A stretch of 10,160 nt of DNA from Brevibacterium picturae (GTDB lineage: Bacteria > Actinomycetota > Actinomycetes > Actinomycetales > Brevibacteriaceae): positions 1 through 10,160 of the forward strand of contig NZ_JAKDJU010000109.1 of NCBI RefSeq assembly GCF_030453725.1, given 5' to 3'. The notes below the pieces were generated by a model that saw nothing but the letters and a program-made list of their open reading frames with translations, was not told where the DNA came from and did no database searches. Both the position numbers and the translations under genes were made by a program. Position 1 is the stretch's first letter. Each line of letters starts with the position of its first letter. Below are positions 5,473-10,160 of this stretch, in pieces.

Positions 5473-6834
5473 ATGAGCGCGAAGGCGGTAGTCGTCGGCA
5501 GCGGGGTGATGGGGGCATCAATCGCCCACTCATTGGCCAAACGCGGCTACGCGGTCACCGTCGTCGACAAGAAACCGGGACCGGCCCAAGGCTCGACCGG
5601 AGCCACCAGCGCGATCGTCCGCTTCACCTATTCGCTGCGGGACTCCATCGCCCTGGCCTGGGAGTCGAAGCACCGGTGGGAGAATCTGCGCGAGCATGTC
5701 GAAGCACCGGAGTCGGAGCCGGTCGCGGACTTCATCCGCACTGGAATGGCCGTCATCGATATTCCCGGTCTGCTCCCGGCCAATGTGCGGACCGACTTCG
5801 AGGACCTTGCGATTCCCTATGCCGAGTGGGATGCGGCCGATCTCGCCCGTGAGCTGCCCGGCGTCGACACCTCGAACCACTTCCCGCCGGTGCGCCCCGA
5901 TGATCCGGCGTTCCTCGACGAGAGCGAGGAACCCGCGACGGCACTGTACACACCGGACGGCGGGTACATCTCCGACCCGGTGCTGGCTACGGAGAACTTT
6001 GTCCGCGCCGCCGGGCGACACGGTGCGACCTTCCTCTACAACGCCGAAGTCCTCGGACTGCAGCACGGAGCCTCCGATGCGAACCGCGATGCACCGGGCG
6101 CCGACTGCAAAGAGAGCAGCACCGATCAGCCGAGCCCGACTTGGACCATCAGCCTCGCCGACGGCCGCCTTCTCGACGCCGACGTCGTCGTGAATGCGGC
6201 AGGGCCCTGGTCATCGAAGCTCAACGAGCTCGCCGGCGTCGGATCGGACCACGGAATCTCGCTCACTCCCCTGCGCCAAGAGGTGCACACCCTGCCGGCG
6301 GAATCGACCGTCATCCGCAGCGACGGCTCCCCCATCCCCGCGATCCTGGACGCCGGCGTCGGAACCTATATGCGCGCCGAGGTGGGCGGGCAGCTTCTCA
6401 TCGGAGGCACAGAGCCCGAGTGCGACGAACTGGAGTGGATCGACGACCCTGACGCCGTCACGTTGAGCGTTCGTCCCGAGCAGTTCGAGACTCAGGCGCT
6501 GCGAGCGGCCAAACGCTTCAACGACATCACGATCCCGAACCGGGCCCGCGGAGTCGTGGGAGTCTACGACGCCTCAACCGACTGGACTCCCATCTACGAC
6601 CGCTCCGAGGTCGACGGCTTCTATCTGGCGGTCGGCACCAGCGGCAACCAATTCAAGAATGCGCCGATGGTCGGCGAGATCATGGCAGGCCTCATCGACG
6701 CCGTCGAGAACGGCCATGACCACGACGATGATCCCGTCCAGTTTCCGCTGGAACGCACGGGACGAACACTGAATCTGGGAACCTTCTCGCGTCTGCGGAG
6801 TCCGGCGGGAACCAGCGGAAACGTCATGGGCTGA
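5473..6834 (+). CDS. FAD-dependent oxidoreductase, DAO family (sarcosine/glycine-oxidase-like)
   Basis: A 453-residue flavoenzyme of the D-amino-acid-oxidase superfamily. Seen: an N-terminal Rossmann motif GSGVMG (9-14) ending in VDKK (Asp32 for FAD ribose), STGATS after the first helix, NAAGPWS (241-247, the second FAD contact), GVYDASTDWTPIYD (363-376), and the GTSGNQFKNAPMVGE C-terminal FAD block (388-402). Known: such enzymes oxidise secondary or primary amines of small amino acids, for example sarcosine, glycine or dimethylglycine; the exact substrate cannot be read here. The start at 5473 is chosen for AAAGG 7 nt upstream and because the Rossmann strand begins at once; the open frame back to 5329 reads through the structured leader. 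The tail after 410 is acidic and His-rich (HDHDDD). It is followed by a MatC-like carrier on the same strand, perhaps its substrate importer. Confidence 0.87.
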   Translation: MSAKAVVVGSGVMGASIAHSLAKRGYAVTVVDKKPGPAQGSTGATSAIVRFTYSLRDSIALAWESKHRWENLREHVEAPESEPVADFIRTGMAVIDIPGLLPANVRTDFEDLAIPYAEWDAADLARELPGVDTSNHFPPVRPDDPAFLDESEEPATALYTPDGGYISDPVLATENFVRAAGRHGATFLYNAEVLGLQHGASDANRDAPGADCKESSTDQPSPTWTISLADGRLLDADVVVNAAGPWSSKLNELAGVGSDHGISLTPLRQEVHTLPAESTVIRSDGSPIPAILDAGVGTYMRAEVGGQLLIGGTEPECDELEWIDDPDAVTLSVRPEQFETQALRAAKRFNDITIPNRARGVVGVYDASTDWTPIYDRSEVDGFYLAVGTSGNQFKNAPMVGEIMAGLIDAVENGHDHDDDPVQFPLERTGRTLNLGTFSRLRSPAGTSGNVMG

Positions 6835-6891
6835 GCTCACCGGAACCCGGCTGATTCCGACCCCGCCGAGCACGCCCGAGCGCATCCAAGT

Positions 6892-6914
6892 GCCGATAGA
6901 CGGGAAATATCGGC
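6892..6914. promoter_or_regulatory. Perfect 7-bp dyad between oxidoreductase and carrier
   Basis: Seen: GCCGATA (6892-6898), 9-nt spacer, TATCGGC (6908-6914). It lies 58 nt after the oxidoreductase stop and 102 nt before the carrier start. As RNA it would be a weak terminator without a T-run; as DNA it has the size and A/T-containing arms of a repressor operator. Downstream, CTCAGCGA is repeated at 6964-6971 and 6986-6993, exactly 22 bp apart. No clear promoter for the carrier could be placed in this 182-bp gap. Confidence 0.4.
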
Positions 6915-7016
6915 CGTTGCCGTGGAAGCAACCGCCCCTGCCCGTACTGAGGTGGTAGTGTCACTCAGCGAATCAACCAGTTTCGCTCAGCGATATTTCA
7001 GCCTTATTGGGGACCC

Positions 7017-8435
7017 ATGCTCGTACAAATCATTGCGCTGTTGATCTTCATCGCGCTCTTCGCCATCGGCGCGATCCGCGGAGTACAGATCGGCGTGCTC
7101 ATGCTCGTCGGCGCGGCCGGAACCGGCCTGTTCCTGACCGACATGACCGTCGATGACATCATCGCCGAATTCCCACTGTCCATCATGATCCTGCTGGCCG
7201 GCGTCACCTACTTCTTCGCGATCGCGCAGGAGAACGGGACCGTCGACAAGATCATCGACTGGGCGCTGGAGAAGGTCGGCTCCTCTGCAGTCCTGCTGCC
7301 GGCCGTCTTCTTCGTCATCACCGCGTGCATCGCTGCCATGGGTGCGCCCCTGGCCGGTCTGGTCATGATGCCCGTGGGCATGCAGGTGGCCCGCAAATAC
7401 GGAGTCGACTTCGCACTGATGGGCCTGGCGATCTGCTTCGCCATCGGCGCCGGCGGGTTCGCCCCGACCAGCCTCTACGGCATCGTCACCTACAGCACTG
7501 CCCATGACGCCGGAATCAACCTGTCCCCGTTCCTGCTCTTCGGCCTCGCTGTCGGCGTCTACATCGTGATGCTCACCGTCGCCTACTTCATGTTCGGTCG
7601 CTCGCTCTTCGGCAAGAAGTCTGCCATGGCCGCGGCTGGTTCTGCCCACTTCGGAGCGGACGCTGCCGGGGCGAACGAATTCGGAACCACCGGCGAAGGT
7701 GCCGGTTCGACGATCTCGCGCGGGTCCGCCTCGGCGACCAAGGTGGCCTTCGGTGAGGACGACGAGGACGAAGCCCTCTTCGACTCCTCCAGCTCCTCGG
7801 CGAGCGCCGAATCGGGGCCCTTCTCATTCGTGCAGATCCTCACCGTCGTTCTCATGGTCGGCCTCATCGGCTCGGTCGTCGTCCTGGCCGCGTTCGGCAA
7901 GGAACCGGACATCGGGCTGCTGTGCTTCCTCTTCGGTGCGATCCTCTCGCTTGCCGATCCCCAGACCGGCAAGGCCGCGCTGCCCAAGATCGACTGGTCG
8001 ACCGTCCTCCTCGTGGGCGGCATCATCACCTTCGTCGGCGTGCTGCAGAACATGGGCGCCGTCGACCTCCTGGGCGAGGGCGCCAAGGCGATCGGTTCGC
8101 CGCTCATCGCCGCCCTCGTGCTCTGCGTGGTGGGCGGACTGGTCTCCGCGTTCGCATCGACGACCGGCATCCTCGCCGCACTCGTGCCTCTGGCGCTGCC
8201 GCTCATCGCTGCCGGCGGAGTCCCCGGGTGGGCTCTCATCGCAGCACTGGGCGTGTGCTCGGCCGTCGTCGACGTCTCGCCGTTCTCAACGCTGGGCGCC
8301 ACGGTCGTGGCCACGGTTCCGGGTGACAGCAAGGCACGGCTGACGCGTATCCTCGTGAAGTTCGGCATGTCGATGGTCATCATCGGACCCATCGTCCTCG
8401 TCGGCGGACTCGTCGTGCCGGCCATGATCTTCTGA
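7017..8435 (+). CDS. SLC13 / MatC-like dicarboxylate-type membrane carrier
   Basis: A 472-residue polytopic transporter of the ion-transporter superfamily. Seen: two hydrophobic halves (about 1-195 and 268-472) with ASTTGILAALVPLALP (380-395) and DVSPFSTLGA (419-428), re-entrant-loop-like segments typical of SLC13/DASS and MatC-type carriers, and a matching segment GAGGFAPTSLYG (144-155) in the first half. Known: relatives move di- or tricarboxylates with sodium or protons; MatC is a malonate/dicarboxylate carrier. Odd: the central linker (about 198-267) is long, poor in hydrophobic residues and contains GEDDEDE and serine runs. Start: ATG at 7017 with GGGGA 3 nt upstream, a rather short spacing. 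It is 182 bp from the FAD oxidoreductase on the same strand and ends before a strong terminator. Substrate unknown. Confidence 0.87.
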   Translation: MLVQIIALLIFIALFAIGAIRGVQIGVLMLVGAAGTGLFLTDMTVDDIIAEFPLSIMILLAGVTYFFAIAQENGTVDKIIDWALEKVGSSAVLLPAVFFVITACIAAMGAPLAGLVMMPVGMQVARKYGVDFALMGLAICFAIGAGGFAPTSLYGIVTYSTAHDAGINLSPFLLFGLAVGVYIVMLTVAYFMFGRSLFGKKSAMAAAGSAHFGADAAGANEFGTTGEGAGSTISRGSASATKVAFGEDDEDEALFDSSSSSASAESGPFSFVQILTVVLMVGLIGSVVVLAAFGKEPDIGLLCFLFGAILSLADPQTGKAALPKIDWSTVLLVGGIITFVGVLQNMGAVDLLGEGAKAIGSPLIAALVLCVVGGLVSAFASTTGILAALVPLALPLIAAGGVPGWALIAALGVCSAVVDVSPFSTLGATVVATVPGDSKARLTRILVKFGMSMVIIGPIVLVGGLVVPAMIF

Positions 8436-8465
8436 GGGACACGCCTCCTCCCCGCCTCCCGAGAT

Positions 8466-8504
8466 GCACATGGTGCCCAGCGAACTTCGCTGGGCACCAT
8501 GCGC
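8466..8504. terminator. Strong bidirectional hairpin terminator between convergent genes
   Basis: Seen: CATGGTGCCCAGCGA (8469-8483), loop ACT, and its exact complement at 8487-8501, a perfect 15-bp stem; past one A/C mismatch two further pairs extend it to 8466-8504. It lies in the 92-bp gap between the carrier (plus, ends 8435) and the acetyltransferase (minus, ends 8528), positioned to stop both transcripts. No long T-tract flanks it. Confidence 0.88.
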
Positions 8505-8527
8505 GTCTGTCACTGCGTTGATGGCTC

Positions 8528-9115
8528 TCAGCTCAGCGGCTTGACCAGAACGACGAATTCGAGGTCATCGACGAGCGGCACACCGAAGCGGTCGTCACCG
8601 TAGGGGAAGGGCTCGACGTCGCCGGTGCGTTCATAGCCGCGGCGCTCGTAGTAGGCGATGAGTTCGGTGCGCTTGTTGATGACGCTCATCTGCAGCGAGT
8701 GGGCGTTCCAGCGTTCGGCCACCCACGCCTCGGCGAGGTTCATCAGTGCCGATCCCACGCCCTGGCCCTGTCCCACCGGGGAGACCGCGAGCACACCGAG
8801 GTAGGCGATTCCGTCGACGGGTTCGCGCAGGTAGACGCTGCCCACAGCCTGCCCTTCGGCGGACCGGACGAGGATCATCGACGCATCGGGCTCGGCGAGC
8901 ATCTCGCGGGCCATATCGGCGTCGAGTCGCTGGCCGCTGAGCAGATCCGCCTCGGTCGTCCACCCCTGCTTCGAGGGCTCACCACGGTAGGCGGAGGCGA
9001 CGAGTTCAACGTAGTCGTCGATGTCGTCGAGGCTGAGTTCGCTGACTTCGAAGCCTGTTTCGTGCAGGATCAGCGTGTGAGCATCGACCATGGTGGCTGG
9101 GGCGCGAGAGGACAT
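8528..9115 (-). CDS. GNAT family N-acetyltransferase
   Basis: A 195-residue GNAT protein using acetyl-CoA; target unknown. Seen: an N-terminal tail of about 22 residues, then the fold from SELSLDDIDDYVELV, the beta-4/motif-A segment LGVLAVSPVGQGQGVGSALM (106-125) with the QGQGVG pyrophosphate loop, and motif B RTELIAYYERRGYERTGDV (149-167). The catalytic core is intact and length is normal. The start at 9115 is well supported by AAGGAG 7 nt upstream (9128-9123); an in-frame ATG at 9091 lacks such a site. It stands alone on the minus strand, ending at the shared hairpin terminator, and shares an A/T-rich divergent promoter region with the small GNAT gene at 9285. Confidence 0.88.
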   Translation of the reverse strand: MSSRAPATMVDAHTLILHETGFEVSELSLDDIDDYVELVASAYRGEPSKQGWTTEADLLSGQRLDADMAREMLAEPDASMILVRSAEGQAVGSVYLREPVDGIAYLGVLAVSPVGQGQGVGSALMNLAEAWVAERWNAHSLQMSVINKRTELIAYYERRGYERTGDVEPFPYGDDRFGVPLVDDLEFVVLVKPLS

Positions 9116-9203
9116 AGGTCGGCTCCTTGAGGATGTCTGGCCGTCGCCGGGAACGGCCGAAAGAACGGGTTGCTCATCAGGTTAGTCGCTCGATGGGGAA
9201 CAC

Positions 9204-9213
9204 AACTATAGTT
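9204..9213. promoter_or_regulatory. Palindromic TATAGT: candidate divergent -10 region
   Basis: Seen: the perfect palindrome AACTATAGTT, so each strand carries TATAGT (5 of 6 to the -10 consensus). It is in the 169-bp gap between the divergent acetyltransferase genes, the most A/T-rich part of that gap. Predicted leaders are about 65-85 nt. The -35 hexamers are weak on both strands (GAGTCA on the minus, TTAGTC at a long spacing on the plus). Inference: one or both genes use it, possibly in competition. Confidence 0.45.
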
Positions 9214-9284
9214 TCATGTATCAGGACTGACTCATCCACGTGCTGGCATGGAGATGACCGACACCTTCGCCTTTAGGAGCGTTC

Positions 9285-9611
9285 ATGGACCTCGAGATCT
9301 CGGACGAGACGTACACCTTTGCCCAGGACATCGCGGCGTCTCGCTTCACGGTGAGCCACGACGACAAGGTCATCGGACACGTCGACTACATCGACCGCGA
9401 GGCCAGCCCTGATGACACGTCCGAATCCGCAGTGCGCACGTTCACCCACACCGAGGTGTCCCCCGCTTATGGTGGCCGCGGCATCGCCGCACATCTGGTG
9501 CGCTTCGCCCTCGAGACCAGCGCCGAGGCGGACCTGAAGTTCCGTACGACCTGTTCCTATGTCATGGAGTTCTTCCGCAAGAACTCCGAGTTCGACGAGC
9601 TGCGCGCCTGA
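9285..9611 (+). CDS. Small GNAT-like acetyltransferase (YidJ/PF14542 type)
   Basis: A 108-residue single-domain protein of the short GCN5-related family that includes human NATD1 and bacterial YjdJ-type proteins. Seen: the N-terminal beta strands (SRFTVSHDDKVIGHVDYID), the acetyl-CoA loop HTEVSPAYGGRGIAAHLVRFALE (54-76), and the family's C-terminal block TTCSYVMEFFRKNSEF (88-103), where the invariant Cys is present. The length is typical and the start has AGGAG 5 nt upstream (9275-9279). Known: members bind CoA but their substrates are largely unknown. Odd: the last 17 codons plus stop overlap, tail to tail, the C-terminal codons of the DUF2306 gene, and a 9-bp hairpin lies in the shared stretch. 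Confidence 0.88.
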   Translation: MDLEISDETYTFAQDIAASRFTVSHDDKVIGHVDYIDREASPDDTSESAVRTFTHTEVSPAYGGRGIAAHLVRFALETSAEADLKFRTTCSYVMEFFRKNSEFDELRA

Positions 9612-10063
9612 GTCGGCACGAACTTGAGAACGTAGCCGACCCAGACCGTGGCGGCGATGACGATTGCTGCAACGGCGCCCCACAGCAGACCCGGGTCGGC
9701 GACCGCCAGCTGCGGTATCTCCCTGCCCGGAATGATCGCGGCGAAGGCGCCCGCCGTCAGCGCGCCGAGCCATGATCCGATCTTCATCCCGATGTGCCTG
9801 CGGATGTTTCCTCTCCGGATCGCAATGACTCCGACGGTTGTGGTGCCGAAGGTGAAGATCGCGAGCGCGTGGAAGACCGTGAAGCTGCCGCTGAGGGTGT
9901 AGATGAACATTCCGCTCACGCACACGAGGTACATGAGGACGACCCATGATCGCCCGATCCATCTGTGCTTGCGATCCTTGGTCCGCCGGATGATCTGGAC
10001 AGGGGCCAAGAGCACAACGCCAGAGGCGGCAAGAGCGTGGATTGCTATGAACATCGTCGTCAT
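9557..10063 (-). CDS. DUF2306 family membrane protein
   Basis: A 168-residue protein with five predicted membrane segments (about 4-24, 38-58, 62-82, 96-113, 127-147). Seen: conserved histidines at 9, 33, 65 and 90, with KHRWIGRSW before TM2 and RRGNIRRHIGMKIG before TM4, the pattern of DUF2306 (PF10067), whose function is unknown; the histidines in such four/five-helix bundles could ligate haem or metal, which is speculation. The start at 10063 fits a leaderless transcript (TATCTT ends 6 nt upstream). Odd: the last 18 residues, a polar tail after TM5, are encoded antisense to the small acetyltransferase gene (55-bp overlap). The next ATG at 10054 is a less likely start. Confidence 0.82.
   Translation of the reverse strand: MTTMFIAIHALAASGVVLLAPVQIIRRTKDRKHRWIGRSWVVLMYLVCVSGMFIYTLSGSFTVFHALAIFTFGTTTVGVIAIRRGNIRRHIGMKIGSWLGALTAGAFAAIIPGREIPQLAVADPGLLWGAVAAIVIAATVWVGYVLKFVPTQARSSSNSEFLRKNSMT
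9566..9587. terminator. Hairpin inside the convergent coding overlap
   Basis: Seen: GGAGTTCTT (9566-9574), loop CCGC, AAGAACTCC (9579-9587), a perfect 9-bp stem with a tetraloop, symmetrical on both strands. It sits within the 55-bp overlap of the small acetyltransferase and DUF2306 genes, upstream of each gene's stop codon. No intergenic space exists for another terminator. Inference: it may mark the boundary for transcription of both genes, but translating ribosomes would interfere, so this is uncertain. Confidence 0.45.
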
Positions 10064-10098
10064 AGACCTAAGATAGTTTCACTAACCAAGGGCGGCAA
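10064..10098 (-). promoter_or_regulatory. Promoter of the DUF2306 gene with a small dyad
   Basis: Seen on the minus strand: -35 TTGCCG (10098-10093, 4 of 6), a 17-bp spacer, -10 TATCTT (10075-10070, 4 of 6), then AGGTCT and the ATG at 10063, so the transcript would be leaderless or nearly so. The plus-strand dyad TAGT-TTC-ACTA (10074-10084) overlaps the -10 edge and could be a repressor half of a larger site. The 9-mer ATAGTTTCA here (10073-10081) also occurs at 9208-9216, in the other divergent promoter region. Confidence 0.55.
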
Positions 10099-10102
10099 CG
10101 TA

Positions 10103-10126
10103 GATAGCAAGGCCCTGATTGCTATC
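10103..10126. promoter_or_regulatory. Perfect 8-bp inverted repeat near the right edge, likely operator
   Basis: Seen: GATAGCAA (10103-10110), 8-nt spacer, TTGCTATC (10119-10126). It lies just upstream of the DUF2306 promoter's -35 element. Its size suits a TetR- or MarR-type dimer, and such a regulator could be encoded divergently just beyond the window, but no gene can be assigned in 10064-10160. As RNA it could also be the terminator of a minus-strand gene entering from the right. Confidence 0.5.
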
Positions 10127-10160
10127 CGAGAAACAGTCGCTGACAGCACCGCGCACGCTG

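Noticed and set aside
6820..6860. A duplicated stop region after the FAD oxidoreductase (GGCTGAG / GGCTGAT)
   Set aside because: Only six bases repeat, with no consistent register; this is not enough to call a duplication like those at the other gene ends.
10064..10160. A partial gene entering from the right on either strand
   Set aside because: Short open frames exist (for example a minus frame ending at 10082 and one ending in ATGA at 10060), but they are under 35 codons, use rare codons such as ATA and TTA, and overlap promoter-like elements and dyads.

Overview
The window looks like a chromosomal segment of a high-G+C actinobacterium. The gene content and protein style (caa3-type CtaG, an SLC13/MatC-like carrier, actinobacterial cystathionine-gamma-synthase-type enzyme, DUF2306 protein) would suit a Brevibacterium-like member of the Micrococcales, but that placement is a judgement without any search. 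Nine complete protein genes are supported. I see no rRNA, tRNA, insertion sequence or CRISPR array.

Layout. Minus-strand block 57-4082, in transcription order: LysR-type regulator (4082-3165), a 62-bp tandem repeat, a Cys/Met-metabolism PLP enzyme (2986-1829) translationally coupled to a RimJ/RimL-like acetyltransferase (1829-1260), a 34-bp tandem repeat, then a CtaG-family oxidase-assembly membrane protein (1055-57) preceded by a perfect dyad and followed by another short repeat. Divergent from the LysR gene is a YeiH-type putative sulfate exporter (4169-5290); a textbook LysR box lies between them. Plus-strand block: a DAO-family FAD oxidoreductase (5473-6834) behind a long, hairpin-rich leader, then an SLC13/MatC-like 12-TM-scale carrier (7017-8435). 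A strong bidirectional terminator separates this from a minus-strand GNAT acetyltransferase (9115-8528). A small plus-strand GNAT protein (9285-9611) shares a divergent promoter region with it and overlaps tail to tail with a minus-strand DUF2306 membrane protein (10063-9557).

How the genes may work together. The LysR/YeiH pair plus the adjacent Cys/Met PLP enzyme suggests a sulfur-metabolism neighbourhood (inference). The FAD oxidoreductase and the MatC-like carrier could form a uptake-and-oxidation pair for an amino or carboxylic acid, substrate unknown. The remaining genes look like ordinary housekeeping or stress genes.

The most unusual features are not genes. (1) Tandem duplications sit exactly at gene 3' ends and carry the stop codon in each unit: clear at the acetyltransferase (34 bp) and the LysR gene (62 bp), weaker at the exporter and at CtaG. 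(2) The leader of the FAD oxidoreductase can fold into three consecutive hairpins, two of which expose the same self-complementary CCGCGG. (3) A 9-bp hairpin lies inside the 55-bp convergent coding overlap at 9557-9611. (4) Several sharp dyads look like operators: 1091-1111, 4095-4113, 6892-6914 and 10103-10126.
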